Shown here: positions 22,556-34,739 of the stretch, piece after piece | How positions within the stretch are numbered: the first letter of the stretch is position 1 | Layout: every line of letters starts with the position of its first letter | From: Isoetes taiwanensis | Lineage: Eukaryota; Streptophyta; Lycopodiopsida; Isoetales; Isoetaceae | Assembly (NCBI GenBank): GCA_021234155.1 | Contig: JAJEKV010000174.1 | Coordinates: 675,466-739,465, forward strand | Direction: 5' to 3' | DNA: 64,000 nt | Position numbers and translations under genes: made by a program | The notes under the pieces: generated by a model | Told to the model about the DNA's origin: nothing | Databases searched by the model: none | Seen by the model: only the letters and a program-made list of their open reading frames with translations

Positions 22556-22715
22556 AAGTTGCATGCAAATACTTGGCACACTCTAGATGTACCAATTAGT
22601 ACACCTCATGTAATACGGCCACCAAATGATATAAAAACCATTGAAAAAAGTGTACAAAATACAAAAGAAACCCCCTTTTATTATGCTAGATATTCTCTAT
22701 TCTTTGAAACCCACC
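22556..22715 (-). repeat. Dispersed repeat, copy c (inverted)
   Basis: Reverse complement of the repeat at 15,760: read on the minus strand it gives ctagcataataaaaggggg, tatcatttggtggccgtat and catctagagtgtgcc. Just to its right, ACACGCGTGAYCARCCCCTC occurs twice (22,752 and 22,806 approximately). Confidence 0.65.
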
Positions 22716-23040
22716 CTCCCCCCCTTAATTATTTAATGTATTTGTCGCCTGACACGCGTGACCAGCCCCTCTATTTGAAGAGGTTTTTGTTTTGTTGTCG
22801 CGTGGCACGCGTGATCAACCCCTCCACTTTGGGAGTTTTGTCACATTTGTTCTAGTATTGGTGATGTGCAGTGCACAGTTGGCAAGCGGCAAAGAGCGGC
22901 CGACTTCTCCATTAGTTGGTTTTTGGAAGCGAATTCTTAGGCTTACGTTTTCCTTGAAAACCCGAAAGGGCGGGGTTTTTTAATCCCGATGATAAGCTTT
23001 CGGCAGGTACACAAACCAAACATCTATTAGCATTGTATTT

Positions 23041-23400
23041 TAGCTAATTTCGGCCCATAGAAAGGCCAGGGCCTTTTTTCCAACTCCAAATATCCAGCTT
23101 TAACATGGATTCGACGTCCTGTGCTAGATCCGGCAGATCCGAATCAAGGCGACGGAAAAGGGAATTTTCCCCTAAAAACACCCAACCAATGGGGTTCGCC
23201 ACGGGACCCTTTATTTTAATGGTTAAGTGACTTTTAGTGATCTTTAACATTTATATTTAAATGTCATGTTAGCATAATGGCAAAAAGCCATTTAAAAAGA
23301 GCCCAACATTGCCCCTAGGTAGTAACGGTTAAGCTTGAATGTTTCAGGCCATCGAGTGGCAAACAAGGCCAACTTCGCACTCTCCCGACTCTTAACAACT
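23041..23400 (-). repeat. 3' terminal direct repeat (partial LTR)
   Basis: Matches 29,626-29,995 over its length with small indels. It lacks the promoter-containing part seen in the right copy, so it is truncated. Confidence 0.75.
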
Positions 23401-24589
23401 ATAACAGCTTTCCTCCCTCCTCCTAGGACCTTGCCCTCAAGGTCAAGGAACTTGAAAGGAAAAACAACGTTACGTAAAAAGCAATACCAAGAAGCGCCCA
23501 CGCTTAGCTCATAAATGTTCATCATCTAGAACAAGACATTGGCTCCACATTTGCAAACACAACTTTGTTAGACTTTCTTGCAATCCAAAAGTTGCATCAA
23601 CAACAAGAAGCAAATTTAGATCACCTGTCTTAGCCTAGAATGCATCAAGCACTACTCGCCAACAGATATTCTTGGAGAGACCAGCACCAAGCCCAAGCCA
23701 AATTGCTGATTAGGCAAGATAGCATGACTGGAGGCGGTTTGGCATACATCCAAAGGATGCAACCCCAAAACAAGAACCCTTGCCTTTGCAAGAAAAGAAA
23801 AAGTTGTACTTTGCATTCTTGGTATATTTACCTTTAGATTGACCTAGCCAATCATGGTTGTCCTGTCAACCCATACAACACAATGGTTTCAAGTCCATTC
23901 TTATACTCCTTAACCTTGTTTTTATTGCCACCTAAGCATGCGAACAAACTATTGCCATCTCACAATTCAGTATTCGCACTTAGTAGATACAAGTCATCTA
24001 CTTATGTCAATCATAACCTAGACCACCCAGTGGTAAGATCGACACAACTCCGCAACTATGGACGTCCCATAGGGTCTAGCATGCATGACATGCCCCCAAA
24101 TTACCTGTAACACTTTATTTTCTCCCCCTCCTTAGAACCTTGGCCTCAAGGTCTAACTAAGGATTCAATATAGGAAAGATATTGTACAATTTCTTATTCT
24201 CCCAATGGCCACTTAGGATTTCTCATGTCCCTACGAGACCTTGATATTCCATGAATATCCTTATTGTACAACTTCGGAACAAATTGGAGCATCTAAAATT
24301 AGTTCGGGTTACAGTAAAATTTAACACGAACGCTATATGATGGAATTAGCCTTGTTATCCACCATAATATAGTTCGTATAGCTAGCTTTCACAATACTCG
24401 GTACTAGATCTAGTTTTCCCAACAATGCCAACTCATATGCTAATATGCCCAGCCTTTTCCTCGAAAAGGATTAGCATAATGCGGAATAAACATTTGCACT
24501 TTTCTTAACCATATTATTAAGAAAATTGTTCGTATAACTAAGAAATTATCATTTCTTAAGTTGACACAGTCATCTTCCTCAAGATGACC

Positions 24590-24720
24590 TCAATTTGCAT
24601 GGGTTTGACTCTACTTGGAGATTCACACAACTCTACTTCTGGAAAAGTGAGAATTGCCTCTCCATCATGCAACAACTTGAAGTAGAATCCTTTTGAGGCA
24701 CTCATGATCATAGGATTCTA
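24590..24720 (-). pseudogene. Small open segment of the LTR element, function not recognised
   Basis: The minus strand at about 24,711-24,562 is open from ATG for about 50 codons (M-I-M-S-A-S-K-G-F-Y-F-K-L-L-H-D-G-E ...) to TAA. Its codon usage looks coding. I cannot assign a domain. It lies in the internal region of the decayed LTR element, so a gag or pol remnant is likely. Confidence 0.35.
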
Positions 24721-25892
24721 CTTCCATCCACACATACTAGATCGTTTTAGATCGTTTACATAGGTTAATTCGAAGCAACAGGGTAGGGTAGCTAATCCTT
24801 CATCATAGTTAACTTCTCATGGATAAATTTTACGCTCAACACGTCTTCCAAGACTGCATTGATCAAAGTACAGCTAGATGATTCCCACATTTATCCACCA
24901 CCAAATCTCACGATCCTTCGCATAGACCATTTCAATGGTCCCATCATGTTGCATGCATATTTTAACCACATTAGGTTAACAATATCTACTACGCTAGGGT
25001 ACTTGGTCAAACCTTACTAGAATCAAGTGCTCTGCCTAGTAGTCTCGAGCAATGTGACTCATGCTCTCACACTTACATAATGGTTCCATGTAAGTTAGCT
25101 TGTGGCAATCTTAGTATGCAACTATGCTTGGCTTTCATAGCCTGGCACATTGCACACTCAACTCCAAGTAACAACTTGGCAAACTTGACCCATAGCTTCC
25201 TAGTATAGGATTTTGCGATGCATTGCACATGAACACGAGAATCAATCACCAGGACATAACCACTTTTCCACAAGCAAGGACTCTAATGCACCAGTCCCAG
25301 TCATAGTCACCATGCCCTTTAGTCAATCTTCTCGAGGTGCATTAATAATCCTTCAAACAAGGATTATAGCACAATTCAGACACAATTTAAGAAACACTAT
25401 CAACCTTGTTAATTTGGGATTTTCAGGTTTGCATAAAAATATTTTTGGAATTTTTTTTAGGTCATTTCCTAAGATTTTAGGGGTTTTATCTGCTTGAAAA
25501 ACTTTCAGATTTGCAAAATATTGTGGATTTTTTTGTGCCTATGATTTTTGGTGATGAATTTCCTCCCTTATCTGATCGAAATGGCATACAGAGATTGCTA
25601 TGGTCATCTGTACATTATCCTCCAGATAATATCCAACACTTTGGCTCATGAACTTCTAATCATAAGTTCTCAACCCATGGTTATATAATCTCACCTAGCT
25701 ACACTTAGCTTGAGATTACTTAGGCAACCCTTTTGACCTTGGCAATTCCAATAGTCCTTCAGACTCACCCCTAACATCAGTTTTATTAGCATTCAAGTCC
25801 CAACCCTTGAAGCAGCATTGCTAACAACAGCTTTTGACCATGCCAATAGCTTTTCATTGAGCTCTAATCCATTCAATTCTTGACCCTAAGTC

Positions 25893-25920
25893 AGAAGGAA
25901 GGAAGGAAGGAAGGAAGGAA
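25893..25920. repeat. (GGAA)n microsatellite
   Basis: About six to seven GGAA units, just right of a TCAGAA phrase. It marks a low-complexity spot near the LINE insertion. Confidence 0.9.
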
Positions 25921-26099
25921 GTATATTTTAACGTCCGCGGAGGCCAAACTTGACCTATGAGACGGTACATGCAGTACACAAAGCAGATAAAACCACACCA
26001 AAAAGACAAATGCTACTATACAATGTGTCCCTACTACTGGGATGAAAAAACCCCCACATGGGAGGAAAAACCCTGGTAGTAGGCTCTCAGATCCCTTGT

Positions 26100-27240
26100 C
26101 CTGTAAGGGATTCTCTAACGGTAGAGACTTGCAAAATGTAGGATGCGAGAGGCGTGCAACCATTGGCGATGCCGCCAATTGATCTGGCGGTGCCTCGAGC
26201 ATCTAAGATCAGCATGTGTTGCTTTCGGATATCGCGTATATGCGGACACTCTTGCGAGCATGGTGCTCATCCTCTGTCGCATGTGGCAACACCGGCATAT
26301 TCTCTCATGCCGGGGATTCTCACCCTCCATCCGTAGTCCAACGACTGTTTCAATTACGAGATGATGGGACCCCGCCCCTTCTGGGAGGCAATAGCTCTCC
26401 GTTTCTTCATAGATATATCGCTTTCAAAATCTTGGTGTGGGCCATGTTCCGGTGTTGGATTAACTATGCGTGTGGTAGTGCTCTGTTTTTTAGGCTTTGC
26501 ACGTGGTTGCATCCCACGAGTGGTGGCAAAGCTCATTCGTGTCGCGGCGTGTCCCCGGGCATCAAGCATAGCCACAATCTGGCGGTAGTCTATAGACCCG
26601 CGTTGCGAACCACCCACGGCGGTGCTCAGCCGCCATACCCTCTTCGGTCGTTGTGGCTCTTGTGCCAATAACAAAGCCCTCTTGGGAAGACGTTGTGCAT
26701 CCATGCTGGTGACCTTGTGGAAATATGCAAGATGTCCTACGCGATAGCGGAATGTTGCGAGGGGCGGAACCAGTCTCATATAGCAAAATCGATAAGGCAC
26801 CGCGTGTCCTTGATACCTAGGCCGTATGTTAAGAAGGCCTTTTTGCACCCTCTCTAGCTTATCCCGGGTGTTCTTGCTAATTCTTTGGACCCCGGACCTC
26901 TACCCCATACAACAATCTTGGTTCAACGAGTGCTTTCGACAGGTGTGCTCTCGTGCCGGAGTCACATAGGTCTATTCTCAGTAGCGGCTATTCTCGCATA
27001 GCATACGGGGCTTTCCATCCCCATGCCCGGCCCGCCTTTCCACACAGTCATCCCATAACATGCTGGCGCAAAAGTCGATTCCCAGATACTTGAAGGTCCT
27101 TACAACATCCACCTTCTGTCCTCTGTAATAGAGATCTGGGAAATTCCATGAATGAAGTAGTCGAAGATTAAGAATTTTTTTGCAACCCCAAGACACACTT
27201 AGGTTGAATTCTAATCTTCCATAACGCGCTCATTACCAAT
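26100..27240 (-). mobile_element. GC-rich LINE fragment: RT C-terminus and zinc region
   Basis: The minus-strand frame 27,196-26,978 contains V-D-V-V-R-T-F-K-Y-L-G-I-D-F, the conserved FKYLG motif after the LINE RT thumb. The frame 26,848-26,354 contains F-R-Y-R-V-G-H-L-A-Y-F and V-T-S-M-D-A-Q-R-L-P-K-R-A. The frame 26,330-26,115 contains E-R-I-C-R-C-C, resembling the C-terminal zinc-binding cluster. Composition and style match the 10.5-13.5 kb island. The flanks are AT-rich decayed LTR-element DNA, so this is an insertion within it. Confidence 0.7.
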
Positions 27241-29339
27241 GTCATAAAACCTTTCCTCCTCCGGGAGAAATTGAGCCGTTAAAGCAATTCGTTGCTTAGA
27301 AAAGACACTTTGCTGGATGATTATAGAACAAACTATAAGTCTGGAATTGTAAAAGTGCATATTAGATTTTCGAATGTGCATATCATATGTCTAAATGCCA
27401 TTGGGTAATTATTCTTCGGAAAGAAGACAATATGCACCTAACTAAATTTCCATAATGAACTCTAATTGTCTAAATCGAATTTATTGTACCAGAATCCAAT
27501 TACGGAGACACCAGTATGGTTTAGAGCAATATTAGCATGTTGGTCATAATTATTCAAGCATTGCTTGAATCTTTTGAACCAAAATATCTTGGTTCAACCA
27601 TTGCTTAATAAAAGCCAACATACAATTACACAAATTGGTGGTTTATAAAATAGTAACCCCAATGCTCTAGAACATATTATCAGTTCATTTCGTTCAAATT
27701 TAAGCCCAGCTTAAATCAACTCTATGGACTAATATTATATACATTGTATGTTTTCAACTTGTAAAGCATATTAACATGCTACCTTATGTTCTTTTCAGGA
27801 AGAACCATGAGTAGTCTCATAACAAAATCTCTACGACCTATGTCGTGGTTACATAAGCTATTCCATTTCTATGGAACAAAGCATCAACTTGTACATCAAT
27901 AGAGTGCCCATACACTCTTTTTACATGCTTTACCTAACTGAAAATAATACCAACAATTACTTTCTTTGACGCCACAACCCTTATTTGATTGCATGAATTC
28001 ATCAAGTAATCAACCTAGGCTTCGACCGAAGTCTGGTCCAATTCTCACAATAGTGCACCTAGTGCAACACACCAGAACCTTCCAATTTTGACTCCCAGAG
28101 TCGATTGATTGTTTTGCAAAAAGGAAGGAACTATAGACAAATCAAAGGTCTATCTTGTCCGATCCCCAAGGCAAAATCCTTGTGAGGTCAGACGCAAGAA
28201 TGTGCACAAAACCTTTGTGATAATAACTAAAATGATTACACATTCTTAAGTACCTTCAATGGACCTTTTTTTTTGGCTCAAAATGACCAACTCATCCATC
28301 CCTTAACATCCCGGATGTTAAGTTAGGACCGAAAGTAACAATATGGTCGGGTTTCAATTGCCCGTATATATATCTATATGGGATTATTGCCATCAAAGGA
28401 TTCTACCACGTCCATAACTGCTCAAGACTCCCGGGGTCCTAATGGAAGCTCGCTTCCAAAACACAATATTTAAATTATGAAGTCCTAACATGTAGGAACC
28501 GTGATGAAATTCACCTCAACAATTCCTAATTATTGTGAACTTCCAAAGACGGGACCCTAGGTCGAGCTCTATTAACTCCTCGAGTATATAATAACATAGT
28601 CGTCACCAACTCCTTACAAAAATTTGGTTAAGAGCTAACAAAGTTGGACGCAGTTCGTCTACCTCCCACCACTGAGCCTCGGGCTCCCCACGACACAACT
28701 GCTTAGCATCATTAAAGTGCCAAAGGTAATTGGTCCACTTTCAAAGTGTACACGTAGCCAGCAAACCTGGGCTTGCGGTTTTGCAACACCCTCGGCTTCA
28801 GAGCAAGGATCCCGAGATCCTTTAGAGTAATAGCTTGGCTAATAATGGATAATAGTTAGCTAAGTCAATAATATTAACCTTAGGAACTATTAAAGTTATA
28901 AAAGGGTGGAATTAGAAACCCATTATCAGCCAGCAAGCTTCAACGTACTTGGATTCCGGCCTCTTTTTGGACGATCGATGCTCCTCGACAGCTTCACCAA
29001 ATGCCCAAGGAGTCTTCTTTCGCGGCTTCGAAACAAACAGAGCCTACGAGAAAACCGCAAAAGCGGCACCTCTTTTCTTAGCTGCAAATGTGGGTTGCAC
29101 TAAAGACTTCTGCGGTAGCTTCCCGATTGCTTCTCAGGTCTCCAAGAAGTTACCCAAATTCTCGTGCTAAAGCGGGCTTGTTTCATGAATTGCGGATGCA
29201 CAAGCCCCTTCCGCTTGCGTAACTTGTTAAAGAGAACCCAAGGCAACAACTCCGAAGAAGTCTGAGGAATGATTCTCGGGCCAAAACACGAGAACTATAG
29301 ATGCTCGAGATCCTTCAACACAATCTGTCTCGATACCAA
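27241..29339. other. Internal region of the decayed LTR element, no domain recognised
   Basis: Mixed AT-rich DNA with no frame above about 75 codons that I recognise. Frames on the plus strand at 28,906-29,170 overlap each other and look incidental. Confidence 0.45.
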
Positions 29340-29995
29340 ATTGTCACAGACCTACAAATAGTAGGATCAGGTTGCACTACCTTGAACTTCCCCGAGTTCC
29401 CTGCAACCTTGAGTTCCCCTGGGAAAATCTCCAATTGGCAAAGAAACCTTGGAGAATTACTCCCGAGAGATCAAGACGACCTCTAGCTATCTCCGAGAGA
29501 CAATCTAACTCGGATCACAGCGGCTGAAGAAGGGACAAGAAGGTTGAATCTGATCAAAGGAAAACTCCTTCTAATTTTCTTGTCCTTCTCTAAAGCCACC
29601 AATCTGCTTATATACTTAGCTTCGAGCTAATTTCGGCCTATAGAAAGGCCAGGGCCTTTTCCAACTCCAAATGTCCAAATTTTAACATGGATTCGACCTC
29701 TCAGTGCTAGATACTGGCAGTCCCGGGCTAGCAAGCCTTGTCCCGAGAAAAGGGAATATTTCCTTAAAAAAACACCAACCAATGGGGTTACGCCCACATG
29801 ACCCCCTTATTTTAATGGTTAAGTGACTTTTAGTGATCTTTAACATTTATATCTTAATGTCATGTAGCATACGAAGTAAAAGCCATTTAAAAGAGCCCAA
29901 CATTGCCCCTAGGTAGTAACGGCCGCTTGGAATGTTCCCAGGCCATCGAGTGGCACTTCCAAGGCCAACTCGGGCGATCTCCCAGCTCTTAACAA
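29340..29995 (-). repeat. 5' LTR of the decayed element
   Basis: Begins TGTCACAGACC next to a TGGTATCGAGAC-type primer site (minus strand), contains a TATA box, and its right 370 bp match the repeat at 23,041. The transposase-like gene resumes at about 29,998, so this LTR has replaced or interrupted that gene's end. Confidence 0.6.
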
Positions 29996-31559
29996 ACTTA
30001 GGTAGCCATCCAACTTTCAGTTCATCAGAGGATATGTCAACTTGTCCCAATAATCCATGTACCTATGTCCAATAATCTATCAATGCAAGGTTGGTATCAT
30101 CAGGGTTATTTTTCCAATACTTTATGTATTCAGAAATGTCGTCCAATGTGCTTTGCAATGAATCCACCTCTGCAAAAGGCCTAAGAGCTTTTGGTTGACC
30201 CCAGGGAATCTTAGGTTTACCATTTCATCTTTGTGTCATATAGGTACTCCCTCATCTGGCCTCCATTTATCATCTGAAGGTCTCATCTTCCATTGCATTA
30301 TTGGCTTATTTCCCATGACCCAGAAAGTGTACTGAAGAGGTCTAGATTAACCTTCCATATCAAGAGCATAACCTTCGATAAAATTCTTCCAATCAGGTAC
30401 CTCTTGTATGATAAACCCTATAAACAAGGTTTAAAATGAAACGCACTTATTTAAGAAGTGCGTTTGGAAGATTCCTTCTGAAAATTTATAAAATTCTAAA
30501 ATCCCTCTAAAAAGGGCCCTTTTATTAGCTTTAGTCCAAAGATTTATAAAACTGCTCGTGAAAACAGACATTTTAAGAAGACTTAATATTAAGAAAAAAC
30601 ACACACAAAAAAAAAAATCCCATTGTAGAGGGGGAAAGAACTACAATGAAATTCAAAGATTGACTATGGGGCAAATTAGGTATGAAGAAATTAGATGCTT
30701 TTGTACCTTGTCCCCGAAAAGTTTTATATTAGGCGTTTTAGAAGAGGGGAAATTTGTTATGTCACAACCATTTTGGCTGAACATCCTAATGGACCCTAAA
30801 AACACATTGGGAGGCAGGTTTGAACAAACTTCTTGAATGACAAACCATTGTTTTGCATCATATAGTATTACAAATACCAATACATCCACGATGTCTTGTA
30901 GTTAAAAATGAAGTTTTAGTTGATGATGCAATATAAATTTATACCGAGGATACAAAAGTTGAAGTAATGAAGCCATGTGATTACATGCCCTCCTTTTATT
31001 CTCGAGATGTATTTCTGAACACACATACCAATCTACAACATGGTGATTCTCAAAAGATAGTCAACCTCCTTAGCGATGTTGAGCATATTCATCACAATTA
31101 CATCATCTCGTAGCGATTGGGCACCATGCACATTTCTCTGGCAAAGGAAGTATTCGCGCCTTACCCTTTCCTATATATTTTGTAAATAAATAGGTAAACT
31201 TCTGAGGGTTGCTACTCCTCGCTCTCCTCTGGATAAACTATGTGGTTTCTTCGGTCAAACACACCGTGTCACCATAATATTTTGGAGTTCCTTGCCTTTA
31301 GTAGCAATTTTTTTAGTGCACGAGTGAAGTTCGCATGTATGTAGAAAAAAAAAAAAAAAGTAGAAATAACAACATGATTCGACTACTTTATGCTCTAACA
31401 TTGCATTACAAGCTCAGAAAATTTAGAACCGTTTTAGAACTTTTTAGACTAAAAAACTAAGAACAATATGTAAAATTATCCCTTATGTGTGTTACTTTAG
31501 TAGTTTTCAGTTGTCAAACCCTTTGGCGAGCAAGAAAGACCCCAAAAGATTTTACACGA

Positions 31560-31775
31560 TATATACTTTATCTCTGGACTGCATATATATATATTATATA
31601 TATACATATATATATAAAAGTCTTATATATATATATGTAATTCGCATAAATTTATACCGTTTCTCAGATAGATTTATCTGCAAGAGTTCTCTTTTCTTGT
31701 CTTGGATATATATATGTAATTATGTGTATATATTATATATCTATATATATATACACATATATGTGTATAAATTGG
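31560..31775. repeat. (TA/ATAT)n low-complexity block
   Basis: Alternating TATATA runs, some with interspersed CATATA/GTGTATA. They explain the plus-strand frame 31,487-31,831, which is Tyr/Ile-rich and not a gene. Confidence 0.9.
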
Positions 31776-31797
31776 TTGTCCGAAGGTTTTCACAGGG

Positions 31798-32072
31798 TAT
31801 AAATTTATCACCGAGAGTCGTCATGGTATAAATTTATACCGAGAGCTCTCGTGGTATATTAGGGGGAGCTCTCACTCGTATAAATTTATACCGCGAGAGC
31901 TCTCAGATGAATCGAGAGAGAGCTCTCGCAGTATAAATTTATACCGCTCGAGTCCTCTTTATGTATAAATTTATACCGCCAAGTCCACTTATGTATAAAT
32001 TTATACCATCATGCGAACTCTCCGGCATGTCATATCCGCACATCACTACCTATTGTGGTATAAATCTATACC
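31798..32072. repeat. Array of TATAAATTTATACC palindromes alternating with GAGAGCTCTC
   Basis: Copies of (G)GTATAAATTTATACC occur at 31,825, 31,878, 31,931, 31,963 and 31,993, with variant copies at 31,798 and 32,057. Two outliers lie at 30,932 and 31,646. Between them the second palindrome GAGAGCTCTC (or GGAGCTCTC) occurs about four times. Spacings are about 53, 53, 32, 30 and 64 bp. Both are perfect dyads, which suggests protein-binding sites rather than random slippage. Confidence 0.9.
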
Positions 32073-34739
32073 ACCCGAAATTTATTTTGAAGACGTTATG
32101 TCCACGCATTGTCATCGTGGTATACATAAGTCTATAGCAAGATGGATGAGCAAATAAGAGCAAGTATATAAGATTTAAGAAGCGGCGTCTTCGACTCCAA
32201 CTTGCGCTTCAAAGTGTAAGTTTGTTCAATGAGGCATACTTTCATGTGAAAATGTTTGCTTCAATGAGGCAATGTCAAAATGTGTTGCATTTTTTACAGT
32301 TTTGTTCATAGTTTTGTACTGATTTGGAAAACTTTGAATAAAATACCTTTTGGCACTTTAGTGTGCTTGCTGTTTTTTTTTTTCAATGTCTATTTTGTTT
32401 AGTTTTTGAAAATATTACTATTTCAAGAAAAAACCAAACTAGGGGGCCAAAAAAAGGGATGTCAAACAATTTTGAATGGAAGCTAAGTTCACACTCCCCT
32501 CCAAAATGATGCCTAAAATTTTCAAATTGTCACACTTGTCACAAATATACCACAAAAGGGACATTTTTTGGGGGGATTTTAGGGAATCTTTCAAAGATTC
32601 CTTTTGAAGTGCATTTTGAGCAAATTAGTGCGTTTCATTTTAAACTTTGTTTATAGGAGAAGGTGAAATGCATTCACTAAGAACTTCCATTAGTCTAGGA
32701 AGATTAGTCACAATTTGAGATTTCAACTGCGCACTATACTTTTCAAACAATGCATCCACATCCTCATGAGTATGTCTAGGCATTAAGAACCCTAAATTTA
32801 CTATTTCAAAGACACCCAACAGCTGTTAAATAAGATAGGAATGAGAACATATACTTGTTTTTATTCTGTCCAGCACAATTTCAAGTTGGAGGAGGAACTT
32901 TGGTGGTAGATCTCGAGGTTGGGGACGTGAACTTGAGGCTCCAACATGTTCAGAAGCACCTGACTCCCTAAACCTTGCCTTAGTAAACTTCTCTAAATTA
33001 TTAGGTTTTCTATCCAACAATGCACTGAAGAGTGGTTGGCTACCACTTCCAGGTCACCAGAATAACCACTCTCATAGTTCCTCAAGCACCTCATCACAGT
33101 TCCAATATGAAAATCAGGATCATCACTCCACAATTGCAAACTAAAATGGCCATAATAAATTGGCACCGAGCTATGCACTATTGCACCTGTCAGAGAGACT
33201 TGCATAGGATAAGCTTTATTGCTTTGCTTGGGTATGTAACTATACTATGGCAAACAAGTCTTCGATTGATCGATCTTGTCATGTATAATACAAACATAGT
33301 TATTGGGTTCCAACCATGATAATGTTCTCCACATCCAATAAGTGGACCTACATCATAGTTGGTCTGTCATGTGATCTTTCATTTGCTCCCTTATCTTAGC
33401 CCGTTGGCTTGGTTGCTTGGTCTTATCCAGAATCTCTTTCAACTTAGCACACAAGTTGCACTTTGCAAAGTTGTTCGAAGTGTCTATAGTGACATGCTTG
33501 AAGTGCTTGCTCCATAGTCTACTGAAGCTGGGTTGAGATATTGCAGGTACCATTAGTTCTCGAAGCAAAGCATTCACTTCCTTCAATATGCTCTTCTGTG
33601 TACAATGGGATGGCAATCTCTTCTCGACAACTATTTTTTCCTGTTGATCCTTCCTACTTTTATGTGGCATATTCTCAGCATTGAATTCAACATATTTATC
33701 AAAAACCTCCCTAGCATCTAGGATCCTAGAAGTTGGCCTCAACATACCATTATTTCCATGTAATGCAATTTTGCTCCCCTTTGCATGACTTGCTTTGCCA
33801 ATTTTGCCAAGATGAAATTGGAATGCCATGAATATTTATCCATGCAACTTTATATATCCATGTCCCTAGCAGTGGGTATCTTTTTTTCTTTCGATATTTT
33901 TCATCTTGAAGTGCAAGCTCATGAATGGAGTTATAAGTCCTCCTCTCATCACAATCAATTTCAAACTTCTGAACACAATTAGCCCAACAACATTCCATTC
34001 CCCTTACCGTAGGCATAGCTTCACGTGAACAATCACTACTTGACTTGGAACTCTTGCTAGGGTAATGTTTCACTATTGAGAGTGCCCTCTTTTCTGAAAA
34101 TGTAGTCTTGGCAGCTATTGGAGGTGCATTAAGAAAATCAGTGTCATCCACAACCCCTGGCTCTGGTAAAAGGAAATCTCCTATAAACTCAATGCAGGTT
34201 ATAGACCATGGCATGATGCATAAAACCTCCAATTGTTTAACACAAGCAGTGCAATCCTGGTGATTTGACCCTTTTTCCTTCCATTTTTCTTCTAAACTTG
34301 TTATGGCCACACCCACTTTATCCTCTCCTAACCTTTCATCATTGACAGCTTGGATAGGATTAGCTAGTATGATAGTTCCTTCACCTACTAACTCCTTATT
34401 GAATTGTTGCTTCACTTTCACCTTCTTATTCTTCCAATCCAACCTACTGTAGAGGATAATTTGCTCAGTAGTCTCAGCCTCAACACCCTTTGGGTGGTCC
34501 ACAACATTGACCTACAAGAACAATGTTAACAATGGGGTAACAATGTGATAAGAATATGTGGTAATAATGTTGATACATGTTGGGGGTGAAAGGCATTACA
34601 TTTTTACCCTTTTTAGGATGCACACTCTTCACCTATATAAATTTAAATGTTCTTAGTATCAGTTCGAAAAAAGGGCAAATTAATTATGAGAATAAATTAA
34701 AGAGAACTTCAAAAAATACAAAAAACCATTAAATGGTCA

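Larger units (their letters stand above)
23041..29997 (-). mobile_element. Decayed LTR retrotransposon with terminal direct repeats
   Basis: A block of about 360-370 bp at 23,041-23,400 recurs at 29,626-29,995 in direct orientation (shared start agctaatttcggcc, shared end ctcttaacaa). The right copy extends left to TGTCACAGACC at about 29,340, beyond which the minus strand reads TTTGGTATCGAGACAG, a plausible primer-binding site. A minus-strand TATA box (TATATAAGC) lies at about 29,609-29,618. The internal region is mostly decayed. It contains a minus-strand segment C-K-C-E-S-M-S-H-I-A-R-D-Y near 25,075, close to a CCHC knuckle, and a GC-rich LINE fragment inserted at 26.1-27.2 kb. I could not identify RT or integrase, so the superfamily is uncertain (possibly Gypsy). 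Confidence 0.6.
30417..32657. mobile_element. 2.24-kb terminal-inverted-repeat element inserted in the transposase-like gene
   Basis: The left end CCTATAAACAAGGTTTAAAA (continuing atgaaacgcactt) is the inverted copy of the right end (agtgcgtttcat... TAAACTTTGTTTATAGG), about 30 bp with one or two mismatches. Weaker inverted similarity continues inward for about 100 bp (gattcct and taaaatccc). Transposase-like coding sequence on the minus strand stops at one end and resumes at the other, which marks this as an insertion. No transposase of its own was recognised, and the 92-codon plus-strand frame at 30,558-30,836 is unassigned. I could not define a target-site duplication. Confidence 0.75.
29998..34512 (-). 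pseudogene. Transposase-like gene with GHTHED-type motif, broken and interrupted
   Basis: On the minus strand an exon appears to start at 34,511 after a TTCTTGTAG acceptor and runs open to 33,750 (250 codons from the ATG at 34,502). It includes C-C-W-A-N-C-V-x-x-F-E-I-D-C. A second frame (33,829-33,353) holds F-S-R-L-W-S-K-H-F-K-H-V-T-I and F-A-K-C-N-L-C-A-K-L-K. Further pieces hold I-I-H-D-K-I-D-Q-S-K-T, V-S-L-T-G-A-I-V-H-S, L-P-P-K-F-L-L-Q-L and P-R-H-T-H-E-D-V-D-A-L-F. This order matches a widespread eukaryotic family of transposase-like proteins (I believe DUF7869-type) with D-x-M-D, QLDN and GHTHEDID motifs. Coding resumes left of a 2.24-kb insertion at 30,416 (Q-E-V-P-D-W-K-N-F-I-E). 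Here the first His-Thr-His-Glu-Asp glycine is Arg, and QLDN reads QLEI. Several frameshifts and stops break the gene, and its 3' end is cut by the LTR at 29,995. Confidence 0.65.

Noticed and set aside
31487-31831. 114-codon Tyr/Ile-rich ORF
   Set aside because: It is translated from an AT dinucleotide microsatellite and the palindrome array.
31798-32072. CRISPR-like array from regularly spaced palindromes
   Set aside because: Repeats are only 14-16 bp perfect dyads with uneven spacing in a plant transposon. There are no cas genes, and CRISPR is not expected in a eukaryotic nucleus.
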